From Dermanyssus gallinae (lineage: Eukaryota > Arthropoda > Arachnida > Mesostigmata > Dermanyssidae): a stretch of 64,000 bases of DNA. The DNA is taken from NCBI GenBank assembly GCA_003439945.1, contig QVRM01005493.1, positions 130,001 to 194,000 of the forward strand, in the 5' to 3' direction. Of the stretch, positions 9,193 through 20,850 are shown one piece after another (positions within the stretch are counted from its first letter, which is position 1; each line of letters starts with the position of its first letter). The position numbers and the translations under genes were made by a program. The notes beneath the pieces were generated by a model. That model did not search any database. It was not told where the DNA came from and saw only the letters and a program-made list of their open reading frames with translations.

Positions 9193-10690
9193 TTAAGCGA
9201 ATCTTTTGAAAACTCCTGTTTCCGTCGGCGCCTTCCTGAGTGTCTGCACCTTGTACCTGTAGGAGAGACAGGCCATGCTGTTTACGCGGTACCCACCCAC
9301 TCCCCGTACCGTATTTCGGTACCTTCGCCTTGCAATCCTTAACCACGTGGTCCGGGCTGCCGAATTTAGAGCAGACCTTTATCGCAGCCTCGGTCTCCTT
9401 GCAGTCTAGAGCTTTGTGGCCCGGTTTCTGGTATTTAAAGCAGCTAGCCTCAGCCACTCTTCAGGACTGCACCGCTTCGACTCTAGTTTAAAGGTTTTAT
9501 GGATCAGAAGGTTTCTTGCCACCGTCAGTGGCACGACCACTACGGAATATTATACTTTCGCTCCACAAAGCCTTGGTTCACTTGCCCTAATCGTAGACGA
9601 TATCGGCAAGTAGAGAGCACTCCTAACAGATCCCTTAACTCCCTCCTCGCCCAAGAAGGGGTCGATCCTTCATGGTGCAACTGTGCAGGTTGCTATCGAG
9701 TCTCGGCGGTCGACCTCCATTATTGCATTTACTACTAATAGCTGCTACCAACACCTTCCCTACGCCCTCCTGGTGCTCCTCCAGCCGAATAGTGAGGTCC
9801 TTTTCCTTGTTCTGTAACCCCGCGCACGCTTGCCCCGGCTTCATTCGGTCTTAAATGGGTTCTGATTCCTCGGGGGTGTCTGCGGTGGTTTTTGCCCTCT
9901 TCTACCTTCACCCTTAGCGTACTTTGCACTCCCAGTTGACATTGTCAGAAAGCCTCGTGCATCTCTCCAGGTTTCAACTTCCGTCGCCGGTCTGTCTGCA
10001 GCAGACTTTTGGACTTCTTAAGGCGAGGTTTTATACGCCTCTCTTCTCTGACGTGTACCAGTAGTGCCTTCTCATACCTGCAGGCTTGATGGCCTTCTTA
10101 ATTTACGGCAGTTTTTTGGGCTTGTAGCATCTCTATGCTACTAGTTCCAGTGGGCTCCTTCAGGTCCATTACCCCTACGAACAAGTGGCGTTGACCTACT
10201 GCCGTCACGCTTGAACCGCCGATGTGCTTTATGGCTTCACTATTTTTAAGCACTACGACCTTTCTGGCGTCCAATCCGTCTGCCACCGAGACTGAGGGGA
10301 ATTGTGAAGCGGGTTTGCCCAACAGGATTTCCTCCGAGGCAGACTACCACGACGCGGGCACCTCTCCGGGAGATGGGGTCTGCCTAGGTGAACTTTAAAC
10401 GTTTGATCACTTCGTCTGGCCTTTTTCGGCGCTGGATTTTCTTGTCACATGTTCGCCTTCGTTCTTATGCTGTTCTGTTTCAATCGTTTTGAAATTATTT
10501 AATTCTTCCTGTAGTTTTGTCTCCCTTGTATTGAGGCGATTTTCGATTTCTTCCTCGAGGGATTCGATGGTGCCTTCGTCCTCTAACGTTGTGTCCTGCG
10601 TGACTCTTCTTCTATCCTCTATTGACGCTACTCGCTTATTTAGTAGCTTTTTGGGCGTTTTTTGGTTCCTTCTTTAATCCCATTCTAAAA
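9155..10690 (-). pseudogene. Family A LINE, ORF1 (RNA-binding protein) remnant
   Basis: Two Cys/His knuckles lie at about 9440-9340: CFKYQKPGHKALDC and CSKFGSPDHVVKDC. Both keep the C...H...C spacing, but the second Cys is Tyr in one and Phe in the other. Each change is one base from a Cys codon. Upstream, 10322-10098 reads like an ORF1 mid-domain with LDARKVVVLKNSEAIKHIGG. The stretch 10680-10400 gives Glu/Lys/Arg-rich coiled-coil-like peptides in broken frames. ORF1 proteins package LINE RNA. The N-terminal limit is set where the family B copy begins. Confidence 0.65.
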
Positions 10691-10699
10691 AGCTAAACG

Positions 10700-11955
10700 C
10701 TAAAGAAGATTTTCTGCAAGTTGGTTATAAAACGGATCGAGTACGTTGTCAACCAGACCCTTTCACCGGAGCAATTCGGCTTTCGAAGAGGTCGAGGAAC
10801 GCGTGATGCTTCAGTCAGAGATAGAGCGAGCGGTGGCAAAGCCCTCTTTATAGACTGCGTCAAGGCTTTTAACAAAGCACCTCGAGATCTCCTGGTGAAG
10901 TCATTCCGATACGCAGGGGTTGGTGGCTCTCTTCTGAGCGTAATTTCCAGCTTCTTTGATGAGGACACCTTACTGGTACAAAGTAAGCAGGAAGTGTTGC
11001 AGGTAAGGCAAAATGTGGGAACCCCGCAAGGCGACCCATTGAGCTGCGTCTCTTTCGCTCGCCATCAAGCGCATCACTTCTCTGGCGGAGGTGTTCCTTG
11101 ACTCAAGAGGGCTGGAAAGAAACGCCAAGAAGACCAAGGCTATGAAATTCAGAAGAGGAGGTCGATTGGCTGCTAAAGACGTTATACGTTGTGGCGGCCA
11201 ATCCTTGGAATTTGTCAACTCTTTCCGGTATCTGGGGCTTCGGCTTCATTATACCGGCAATGTCCGGCGACTGTCCGTCCCGACGGCAGTGGCGCTTTTC
11301 TACCTCAAGAAGGTTCCGGCGCTGATGTATGATCTTGACAGAATATGGGAACACCTCACTCGGGCAAACTTTGGTTTGCTTGAAAGGTGTTTCACAATGT
11401 ACATGAAGCGAGTACTTTGCCTGTCAATGCGGGCAAGGAGCCGCTTTGTGTACCTTATGTCAGGCTGTGTACCGGTTGTTGAGATAATTCGATAGAGGTT
11501 GAAGACGCCGCGTACAGTACCATTCGAGAGCTTTATCTCGAAACGGGAAAATAAAATTGAACAAGTCCGACGAGAGGTCGGAAACCTGGATATTTTCAGA
11601 ACCTCTCACCTCTGGTCTGGTCTTGCATGTGACAATCGCCACGTCTATACCAGATACATAGTTCATGGCTATCATCACCTGGTTTGTTCGAATACGAGTT
11701 TCCACGAGGAGTACACCGAGTGCGTCTGTCGACTGTACTCTCAGGTGTGTACGATGTTTCATGCGTCTGTCGACTGTACTCTCAGGTGTGTACGATGTTT
11801 CATGCGTCTGCCTGCCTGGCTCTTGTGAAGAGATCACTGCACTGCCTCTCTCGAATAACATGCCGCGAGCAGCTGACTGTATAATTGTGTAATCTGTATA
11901 AGTGTTTATGTTATATGCATACTCAATATGAGTGAAATAAATATGATGAGAATTT
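10700..11955 (+). mobile_element. Family B LINE, 5'-truncated copy
   Basis: Frame 10721-11101 encodes RT pieces: QFGFRRGRGTRDASVRDRAS, the palm segment ALFIDCVKAFNKAPRDLLVK, and motif B as GTPQGDPLSC. About 100 bp holding motif C (YADD in the 45.9 kb copy) are missing. The sequence passes from SFA directly to AIKRIT, so this copy lacks the catalytic box. A second frame, 11091-11495, holds the thumb with RNAKKTKAMKFRRGGRL and FVNSFRYLGLRLHYTG. The 3' part contains Cys-rich peptides (11580-11880) and ends in TGAGTGAAATAAATAT, shared with the copy ending at 46665. The 5' end abuts the family A ORF1 remnant. Confidence 0.75.
11722..11803 (+). repeat. 41-bp tandem duplication inside family B
   Basis: Two identical 41-bp units (11722-11762 and 11763-11803). 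The 46.4 kb copy has one unit, so the duplication arose in this copy. Confidence 0.9.
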
Positions 11956-12879
11956 AATCTCCTTCTTCTTGAGAGGATGTGCTTCGCACAGTTTCACCAA
12001 GCTTTCTATTTGTTGCTTAAGCGCCAGGATGGCATTCTGGAGTTGCTTTTTCCATAAGCTCTACTAGAATATTTGTTGTTTCGCCTGTCTGCACTCTTCC
12101 AGGTAATCCAGAAGCGGCTCTATTTCTAACTTTCCACTGCTCGCTAGTCACCTCGGGAGAGATGTCTTCGCCCTCCTCTCGGCCTTTTTCTCCTTCCATT
12201 CTACCCTACAGTTGTCTCCGGTCTCCCTCTCAGTTGTCTCCCCTCGTTAGCCATATTCTGGCTACACCTGGGAGTTACCTGGAGGCGAACATTCCTTTAG
12301 TTTATAAGGCTGCGCTGCTACCACGATTTAACCTGCGATACTATATCGACCACTAGGTCAACGCTGTGCTATCTATATGCTACATTAGATACTCTGCAAC
12401 TATATAGCTGCTATATATTTCTGTATGTTAGACTAGACAAAAAGACCTAGATGACTGACTGTTGAAACCGCTTGCGTCCCCACTGTGGTGGCGCCAGTAA
12501 CGTGATAGTAAACGCCAGTAAATGGCTTTAGAACACGCTTTAATCTTAAAGGTTCCACTAATGTTCACAATTTCAACGTTAACAATTCACTGCTAGTCAG
12601 GGCACCTACCTGCTAACACAACGTTCACTAACTTAGGCTAGTACAAATAGCCTAAGATATATTTTCCACAGACCTACAGAAAACACGTCCGCACCATTCG
12701 ATTTCGAAACCGAAATTATGATAATCACATATCTTTGTGACCTTATAATTAAATCATAAATTAAAGTTCTAAGATAATTGAACATATTCATAAAACTTAA
12801 CTATGTTAGCACCTTGGAGTGTACAATTGTCTCCGCGCGAACGTGTGATCACGGGTTCTCTAACCCGGGGTTAGCCCAG
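11956..12879. other. No recognisable gene
   Basis: A Glu-rich minus frame at 12199-12017 and short frames elsewhere show no domain. The sequence turns AT-rich from 12500. Confidence 0.45.
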
Positions 12880-13430
12880 TTCAACAATGTGCCCCGAACA
12901 GACGCTGCGTTTCCTCGTTGAATGTCGAGCGACAGCCTCTGACGCAAGAATTCGAATGCTCTCGAGTCTCCTGTCGAAAAATTAAGACTTCCACCGACGC
13001 TGCAGCCCTGCGCTTATGCGCGTCGTCTCGTCATCTGACAGAGTCCCAATTTGCGGACAGTCTAGGGCCTGTAATTAAGCTCCAGCCTCTTAACTACTAA
13101 CAGCTCGAAGCCTAGCTCTATCAGTATTAGAAGGTGCTCTATTAATCAGGCTTGCTAGTCGCTTTTCTTGTAGGGGGGCCGTCCAACTGCCCTGGTTATC
13201 CCTCTCATCTGGAGGAGAGTCACATAGCAACGACAATTCGTCGGTCAGCCTTTGAAGTTCAACGTTATAGGCATCCCACCCATCACTGTCCAATAATGGT
13301 TTAACCCTGTCTGCCGCCTCGGTCAATGACGACACGATTGCGGGTCCTGCCATCATGACCGCGTCCGGCACGCCTAAACCGCCTAAAGAAACCGGGAGCA
13401 TTACCTGTTCCTTTGCCGCATTGAACATAC
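12880..13430 (-). mobile_element. Family C LINE, C-terminal fragment with internal deletion
   Basis: Frame 13428-13090 encodes the post-RT region: VMLPVSLGGLGVPDAVMMAG, then PAIVSSLTEAADRV, ending with NTDRARLRAVSS. The last peptide matches the start of the 51 kb copy (QDRARLLAVARPG). The knuckle and nuclease-like domain that should follow are gone. At 12960-12884 only the extreme 3' coding end resumes, with the same bases that encode RGNAASVRGTLL in the 21.4 kb copy. So about 600 bp are deleted. Confidence 0.65.
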
Positions 13431-13628
13431 TGTAAAAGAATGCTCAGCTCTAGGGATGAATTACAAATATAGACCTGTCGGAGGTCTGGCTTTAGAACCA
13501 ATGCACGAAAGAGCCAGGTGGATATTACAAAGAAGAGGTTTTTCCATTGGAAGGCATTAGAGAAAAAAACACAGCGATTATATGATTGCTTAGATAACAT
13601 ATACGCGCCCCTTTTATTAAAAGATGGC

Positions 13629-13633
13629 ATGTA

Positions 13634-13656
<23 letters not shown>
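13629..13656. repeat. (TA)n microsatellite
   Basis: About 14 TA units followed by a T tract. Confidence 0.9.
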
Positions 13657-13664
<8 letters not shown>

Positions 13665-14304
13665 TAATTGCGCGAATAACCGTCGCTAAAGAGCGGCTGG
13701 TCTTCCCACGATCAGATGGGCGGAAAACAAACGACGTAAAGGGCAGCAAGAAAACGCAAGCGTACAGACACAGGATCTTAGTAAACACTTTGGCTACTTG
13801 TCTACGTACTACGCAATTCGCGAATCACATATCTAACAAGGCCGACTAACCTATCCGGGGTTAACTACTTGGTGGTGATGCGTTGACGTAGGCCTCTTCT
13901 TCTAAGAAACAATTTGCAAGTTCGACAGGGAGCCCGACTGCCAGGACCGCAGGCTCCGCGAGCCCGCGGTAACGTACGTTGCTCTTCTAACTCATTACAG
14001 AAAAGAGCACCATTTGGGGCCGCAGCGCACCAGACCTCAGTGCCGTGGATAACTCGGCTCTAAGTCCTTGCAGAAGGTCAGTCAGCCCCAAGAGCAATAA
14101 AGCCGTGTCACTGTTCGGGCGATGCTGATTCTCGGGGCTATTTTTTTTCGACCGACAAGGCGGTGGGTCTTGCCCGCGAGCGACCTGTAACCGTCATTCT
14201 CCCTAACCATGGCGGCATAGGTAAGGCCCTACGCCTTGGACGACGGTTCCCGTTGGAGGGAGGCCGGGGGACAACGCACATGATCGCATCGAGATCATCC
14301 GCTT

Positions 14305-15163
14305 CCACAAAAAAAGTCTTTTCGGTTTTGGCGCTATAAAGAAAACACATATATAGGAGACACGGGAGGTCTTATTAATTGATTTATGTATTCTCCGCCG
14401 GAAGATACAACCTCTGCCCAACGATTTACAAGGTTTTCGATTCCTAAATAATCTTCCAAATGTCCAGAAAAATCCAAAATATTCTTCCAGTCCAGAACGC
14501 ACGTGTTCGATAGAAGTGAATTTTTTACCACTTACATTTTTTTGCATCGATCTGAATAGGTGGTAATCAGATGGTGCTAAGTCGGGGGAATACGGTGGAT
14601 ATTCCAAAAGTTCCCATTTTAGCTGGGAAATTTTCGAACGGGTCTTGCGTTGTCTTGGTGGAACAGGACACCCTTCCTTGAAAGTAGTGCAGGGTACGAC
14701 TGCTTTAATTTTTCGTGAACCTTTTCGAGTTGTTGAGAGTACACGGCCGTATTTATCGTTTGGTTACGCGGTAAAAGTTCATAGTGCACTATTCCGCCCA
14801 CATTCCACCAAAATAAAACCTTGTTTTTTCCCTTTCGGAACTTCTCAAACCACTGTTGGCACATTCTGTCTGTACAACAGGCATCTCCAAACGATTTTAA
14901 CAACTTTTTGTGAGCCTGCGTTGCACTCAGTCCATTTTTAAAATCACGGAGTAAAATCGCCCAAATTTGGCATTTTTCTACCTCCATTTTGCAGCACGTT
15001 TCCGAAAAAACGGCTAAACAGATTTCAAAATGGTTGGGACCAGCAGATTCCCCGCTCTTTTTCACATGAAAACAACAAAGAGTGAGCCAATGATCTATGC
15101 CTAGGCGCCGGGGCGGGCGCTGTGAAAGCCGCGCAAGCGCCAATCCGAAAGGCTTTTTTGTAG

Positions 15164-15164
<1 letters not shown>
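14305..15164 (-). mobile_element. Internally deleted mariner-family DNA transposon
   Basis: Terminal inverted repeats of about 28-30 bp are visible. The left end starts at 14305 with CCACAAAAAAAGTCTTTTCG, and the right end (15137-15164) is its near complement. The space between is 860 bp, against about 1.3 kb for an intact mariner. The body contains the decayed transposase on the minus strand. The right edge runs into a (TA)n tract, so the TA target duplication cannot be read. Confidence 0.8.
14460..14987 (-). pseudogene. Mariner transposase remnant
   Basis: From ATG at 14987: MEVEKCQIWAILLRDFKNGL, the first helix-turn-helix, with CQQWFEKFRKG closing it. The sequence then jumps to FWWNVGGIVHYELLPRNQTI, so the second helix-turn-helix, the linker and the first catalytic Asp (in the usual TGDExW) are deleted. 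The second catalytic Asp is present in LFHQDNARP. After a stop and frameshift near 14615, the third Asp is kept in YPPYSPDLAPSDYHLF at about 14600, followed by SMQKNVSGKKFTSIEHV. The spacing fits the DD34D class. The protein cannot be active. Confidence 0.85.
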
Positions 15165-15167
<3 letters not shown>

Positions 15168-15226
<59 letters not shown>

Positions 15227-15285
15227 TTATATTTATATTTATATTTATATTTATATTTATATTTATATTTATATTTATATTATAT

Positions 15286-15332
<47 letters not shown>
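15168..15332. repeat. Compound (TA)n-(TTTATA)n-(TA)n microsatellite
   Basis: A (TA)n block, about twelve TTTATA units, then (TA)n again, 165 bp in all, directly against the mariner end. Confidence 0.95.
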
Positions 15333-15333
<1 letters not shown>

Positions 15334-16419
15334 CTCTGTTCCTGTGGGAGGTTAGCCTGCACTGGTAAGACGCCCTCGGTCGGTTGTTAAAGTGGTTTTG
15401 CGCCCCAGGAAAGTACAAGGACTTGTACAATCTTCTGTCGGTAAAATTAGCCCGTGACGTTTTGCGGTGGATCGATAAAAATCAACGGAGTTATACCCGG
15501 TTCTAATATTCCAGCTTGTGCCATGGTTCTGGCACCTCTTGCGATCGGTTACTCTTTCAAGGTCAGTAGCTTTATGGGCGCTTCTAGCAAGTATTCGGTC
15601 GTTTAAGCGGTTAAAGTGTGGCTGTTGTTCAAACTAAAAGGTGCGAAACGACATTGTGGGTATTTCGAAGTTTTTATTCAAAAGTTATCATCAGATGCAT
15701 AAGCACAACCTCCATTTGGTATGCTTTTTAGCGGACCAAGCTGATGGAAGTCCAAGAGCGATAAAATCGGGCTATGGGACCGATGTTCAAGCTGGTCCCT
15801 ACTTGAACTTGGCCAGCACACTTTTCACCTAAATTGAGTATACATAAAATCCTAGAATTTTGTACTTGATGGTAGTAGGTAATGATAGCAACGGTTGTCA
15901 CAAGCAAGAATAAATCAGATGTAGGGCGTAGAGTAGTTCCGGGTTTAAGTTATTCAACTCAGTTTTCCTATTCCAAGGTAAAACACTTTTAAAATAGAAA
16001 TAAAAATAATACTTTACGCGGCATATTTAACCTTAGTCGGATTATTTCCCGACTGATTCACACCCGACATAATAAGGCTCGAGCCGGCTTCTCGCCCGCC
16101 TTGGCAATCAGAATACTCGCTTCATGTACATTGCGAAACACCTTTCAAGTAAACTAGTTTGCCCGAGTGAGGTGTTCCGACACTCTGCTAATTGTATTTG
16201 TAGACTCGGGATTGCCACTGGCCGAGGTGCAACAGCCTCACTGCTGTCAAGACGGAGAGTCGTCAAACGCATTCATAAGAAGAGACCAGAGCTGCCCGCA
16301 CTGTCTATTTAATGTGCGCAGTAAGTGCGAGTTTCAGTATAGTAGAGCTATAGTCGCAGATACCGGAAGGAGTGTACAAGAAACTCTAGTACTTGTAGGT
16401 CCAGCCGTGGGTCACTGTG
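15333..16419. other. No recognisable gene
   Basis: Short frames only, with no domain and no clear repeat. Confidence 0.45.
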
Positions 16420-16900
16420 ACGTTTAACGCCCATGGCAGCTAATTGACTTCTGCGTCTGAATTCACAGTCTTGGTCTTCCTGTCATTTATCTCAAGCTGT
16501 TTAGAAGTAAAAATCCCTCTGGAAAATTAATGCGTTTTATGGCACTTAGGTCACGGTGGGCGACTACGATGTCATCTCCATACACCACAAATGTGACCTT
16601 CCGATACTCTGGCCGAATGTGGTCAACAAGGTTGGCAAGTCGAAGAACGCGTAGCTCAGTGAACTTTTGCCGTATCGCCTATATATTCTGCTCACCCTGT
16701 GCCAGTTGGATGTCCATATCAAAGACGATTAAAATTAGGCCCAGAAGAAAGCTACCAAATGACTTCAAAGGGCTCTGTTGAAGATGATCTTGACGCGGTC
16801 TATAAAGACTGCGTACAAGTGGCATCCGAGTTCCGCCACCGTTCAGTTCGCTCTGTCTCTGATTGCAGCACACGAATATACGCGTGTTCGCCGATCTCTT
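16420..16900 (-). mobile_element. Family B LINE, internal RT fragment
   Basis: On the minus strand the DNA around 16870-16800 matches the 10.83 kb copy: an AATCAGAGACAGAGCGA stretch and later TCTTTATAGACCGCGTCAAG. Translated, it gives AVFIDRVKIIFNRAL against ALFIDCVKAFNKAP. About 200 bp further on comes motif C, VYGDDIVVAHRDLSAIKRI, with both catalytic Asp kept. The intervening motif B region is scrambled by indels. The copy lacks both element ends. Confidence 0.7.
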
Positions 16901-17592
16901 CGAAATCGCACTCGTCTAGCATATTCCATCAAATGGTCATCTAACGCGTATGATACCTGCGCACCTATATTTATGGGGTAGGATTTTCTACAATTGAAGA
17001 AGTCAAGCCTGCGTCTAACCTATAGTTGCTGCAGTACCCTCGCTTGTCGTAAGAGTTAGAGCATTTCACGGTAACTGAAATAATGAGCCCAAAAAAACCA
17101 AGGTTGTGATCTCTATTTCGATCGACTTCTTCCATTCAACTGCATTCTCGATCGTTCTTTCTAGAAGTTCACTGTCAGCGTCTACAAGACGGCCCATCTA
17201 CAGGCCGTTAACGGCGGCCTACTGAAGATAGAGGTCGACCTGCTTTGTGGCGCACCAATGTGTAGAGTCTCGCTTATTGTGCCTTCGTCAATGTTGTGAA
17301 CCCACGTATCGATAATGCTTGTCCCACTATGGCTTACGTGCGTGCAGTCCTCACGTCAATTCAAGCACATCTCAAACGGAGGTGTTCCATCAATTGAAAC
17401 AGCATTCCTTCGTTGTCACTGATGACCTAGCTATTTATTCGAGCCTTAAAGTCGCCACCGACGATGGTAGGCATGGTCAGGTCGTAGCTTAACTTTTAGT
17501 TTTAAGGTTTTGAAATCTTAATGCACATGTGTCATTTGCACCCTGCATAACTAGTGCGAGATCATAGATCCTCTCAGTTCATATTCCTCCTA

Positions 17593-17605
17593 CCCCCCCC
17601 CCCCC
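17593..17605 (+). repeat. C13 homopolymer
   Basis: Thirteen consecutive C. A similar C12 lies at 52985-52996. Confidence 0.95.
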
Positions 17606-18181
17606 TTGTTATTGCTTTGGCATTACTTTGACTTGGCGCTTACAGCGTGAGCGGCCAAGATTTAGAACAATTAAGAGTACTACTCATGTTATCTCCTAGG
17701 CTTTAGGTATTTTTGAAGTTAATTATGGTCGTAACTTCGTAACAGGTACGGACAAGCCGGTCAATACAATGTAGAACTCATATGGTCGCTTTACATTGTA
17801 ATTGTCTCAGCGCATAGCGATTATGTACAACGTTCCACTTCTACAAATTCGGATTGCCCCATACTAATAAACTACATAATGTTAGCCTTCCTCCGGTTTT
17901 CTATAGCAGGTTAGCCAGTGGCTATTGTGGTAAAACCAGTAAAAACGTTATTGTAAAATTATATATCGGTGGGACGTCTTTAATCTGTTGAGATCAGGCC
18001 CCGTTATATCACTACTTAACAAAAATAACAAGGTTAAACATTTGGAACACAACTGCAGGTACACTGAGTCTGCACGCCGTTGTCGCCGCTCATTCCTTCT
18101 ACTAATCCACTTGAAGTCGACAAATTCGATCAGTTAGCTTTGCATGCAGAACTGTATGGTGAAGGTGCCCTGTTGATATGT

Positions 18182-18395
18182 GGGATAGATGGTAATGTAC
18201 CATCTCTTTTTATTGAGACATCTGTGCTTCCCGTTTTCTGTCCGATCATGGTCGAATATAATCCACTCCGGCATTTACCTTGTCTAGATTGGAAACCATG
18301 AAAACCAATTTAAAAGTGGCCGGCCCAGGTCTTGAACCCAGCACCTCCCGAATGCAAGGCATTGGCTTTGTCACTAAATTACCTTGATTGGTATC
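18182..18395 (-). mobile_element. SINE-2, tRNA-derived
   Basis: On the minus strand a Pol III-like head has an A-box-like TTTAGTGAC stretch and the B box GGGTTCAAGACC at about 18329-18341. The body that follows (CCACTTTTAAATTGGTTTTC and onward) aligns with 63310-63465 over about 150 bp, including GGAAACCATGAAAACCAATT on the plus strand. No TSD was found. The upper limit is set by the length of a tRNA head. Confidence 0.65.
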
Positions 18396-18419
18396 ATGCG
18401 TCGTGGATTCGGTCTCGCT

Positions 18420-19115
18420 ACGATGCATAACGGGTAGATGCCAAGTTTCCTTCCACAAACGAATACGTTCCTCTAGCAAATGTATATGACCCGGTCGCTT
18501 ATATTGGACCTTCGACGTTGGCATGACGGGCTGGGCCGGGAGCGATTTACGTACTTCTCGGCCCAGGCCCTCACGGGTCGCAGCCGATTCCAAACCTATA
18601 TGGTGCAGATTGGGAAGTCGCAGGTGGACACGTGCACACTCTGCGCGTCGGGACGGCCGGACGATGTTGATCATACGGTCTCGGCCTGCTCTGCCCTGGC
18701 CCAGGTCGGCAGAAGCTCGACGTATTGCTATGCAGGGAGATCGACACGAGACATTGTCGGTCACATGATAGAAGATGCCGCCGCATAGGCGACAGGCGTC
18801 TATTTCTTAGACTCTGTTATGCGCAAGAAGACGCGGCTAGAGGACGCTCGCCGAGCGCACTACAGAGGCACGCAGGTGCCATTAAGTGGTCGAGATGAGG
18901 GTGCCCCGCAAAGGGCCATGGCAACCTAGCCTTCCGTAGAACGGCTCGACGCATCCCTTCGGGTTCATGAGCTGAGGGCACGACGAGATCCATGAGAGCC
19001 GGTGGAGCACGAGGCTCCTCTTCCACGGTTTCGAAGTAGTGCACACAATTTTGTACTCTACGGCAATGGGAAGGATTGAGGCCTTTAGTGGGTAAAAGTC
19101 CCACACTAGGTGCTG
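18420..19115 (+). mobile_element. Family A (R1-like) LINE, 3' fragment
   Basis: Frame 18480-18788 encodes YMTRSLILDLRRWHDGLG, then FSAQALTGRSRFQTYMVQIG, then a knuckle CTLCASGRPDDVDHTVSAC (C-x2-C...H-x4-C), and ends with STRDIVGHMIEDAAA. These are the C-terminal blocks of R1-type ORF2, close to the 1.15-1.81 kb copy. The sequence stays open beyond 18788 only in another frame. At 19081-19110 is the shared 3' UTR motif TTTAGTGGGTAAAAGTCCC followed by ACACTA. Confidence 0.75.
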
Positions 19116-19546
19116 TTGGTTGCGAGTACCGATATAATACCGCCAATAACATCAGGACGTACAGCTCAATGGTCCTGCACATAATGTTGAAATTAAAGGC
19201 AAGCTAAAGTGTTAGCACGTCCAGATGTTGGAATACCGTCTTGAATCAAGCATGCCAGCATGGTTGATCATTTCGTTGAGGAACTTTATAACTCGAGAAA
19301 TATTTACAAAATGCATAGCTTTTTATATGAATGCATTTTCTGTATGCGTGTGAGGATGCGATTTAATGGACTCGTTGAATAGGTTAAGAAACATTTTTAA
19401 CTGCTTGAAATCCCTGCACACATCCCGTTTGCTCATATCCACGAGGAAACTTGACCGGAATTGATCGTGTTCTTTACAAACTCGGTACAATAATAAAATA
19501 GAAGTGATGAAGTGTACTTCGTTAGGCAAATATACATTAAATCTTC

Positions 19547-19598
19547 CACACATAAAGCCATACTATCATCTTTCACACATAAAGCCATACTATCAATT
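19547..19598 (+). repeat. 27-bp tandem repeat, two units
   Basis: Two nearly identical units containing ACACATAAAGCCATACTATC, period 27. Confidence 0.85.
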
Positions 19599-20633
19599 TT
19601 CACGGATTCTCTTTGTACGGGAAACCATAATACATGTGTTTGCAACTACTGGGGCTTGGTATACAATCGATGCTATTTTGGCTTATGCGAGATTGGACCT
19701 ACTTTACTAGACTGGTATCTCCACTCAATGTATGCATACTTGCCGAACATCTAACAAATATTATAACAAACGTATGGGTAAGTGCACCACTGTTAGTTGA
19801 CTACAAAACGTTCATGAAACGCGATTGTGGTATTTGCCACAATGCAGCAGTAACCTTATTAAAAAGAATCCTTGACTTTCTCTGTGTCGTTACTTTCTAT
19901 GCAAATATTAACTGCCGTGCTTATATTTTTTACATCTGCGTAGTAAGTTATATAGCACAAAAAGTGGATCCTATTGCACTTTCAACTTGATCGAGAAAAA
20001 ATCTAGAAACTATTATTGTTCTCAGGTAGATACCATAATAATGTTGTGACTTAAGCGCACGAAATTGCTGTTAAGCCAACCGAGATTATTGATTAGAATA
20101 ACTCTAGTTTCGTTAATCATAGATGCCTAGAGATCGTCGCACTGATGAAGATTAAAGCTAATGCATTCCTGTAAATAACATCTTTCGAATTTCTTCGGGG
20201 GCACAGTGGTGCCAAGAACGTGTCGCGCCGATCCTTTCTATACACGTTTTGGTTGACTTTCGGCGGTTGACCCTGAACCCTGTGGGACTGATTGTCGAGA
20301 TTATGTTTTTGTCTAGGTCGTGATTTGTAGCCAGCCATCCTCACGTCACTATGCCGCCGGTGACAACTAAGCATTTGCTAACAGCGGAGATTAGCTATGG
20401 GGGTAAATTCCGACTACAAGCAAGTGGACAGTAGTAGTAGTAGTACCCACTAGATAGCGTAGTCATGTAGGACACCAAGAGCCCTTCTTGCATTGGGGTG
20501 ACCGATATTAACAAGTTTTTGGGATGTACGCCTATCCCTGAGGAGAAGGAGGAGGAGCGTTTATATGATTAGATGTAACCGTATAGCACTAAAAGAAAAA
20601 AGCACTAAAAAACACACACTATCTATCTTCTTC

Positions 20634-20850
20634 TTAATAATAATAATAAGACCTCACAACTGTAATATTGTTTAACATGTTATAAATAATAATTAAAAAA
20701 TAGTAATAGTAATAATAATATTCCAACCTTTGGGACAATAAAAATTGCATTAATTCATTATTATTATTATTAATTGAACATGATTTTAGAATTATTATTA
20801 AACATGAATAAAAAAAATAATTTATCTTAATTAAAAAAGAAGAAGAATAA
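20634..20850. repeat. AT-rich TAA/ATT triplet region
   Basis: Stretches of (TAA)n, then (ATT)n, then AAGAAG, with the outer parts (CTTCTTCTTAAT and AAGAAGAATAAT) in inverse orientation. Confidence 0.7.

Larger units (their letters stand above)
4380..10690 (-). mobile_element. Family A (R1-like) LINE, near full length, interrupted
   Basis: On the minus strand, reading from 10690 down, the order is ORF1 with a charged coiled-coil-like start and Cys/His knuckles, an apurinic-type endonuclease, reverse transcriptase, then the C-terminal region. That is the layout of R1/Jockey-group LINEs. The element is split by the family E insertion at 4754-7295. The reading frame stops at an Ile-Gly-Gly codon stretch at 7296-7303 and resumes with Pro-Asn-Ser-Thr below 4750, in the order expected of R1-type proteins. 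Without the insertion the remnant is about 3.8 kb. It has frameshifts, stops and lost catalytic residues, so it is not active. Confidence 0.8.

Noticed and set aside
19634..19990. 118-codon hydrophobic frame
   Set aside because: AT-rich sequence with no conserved motif and no plausible gene context.
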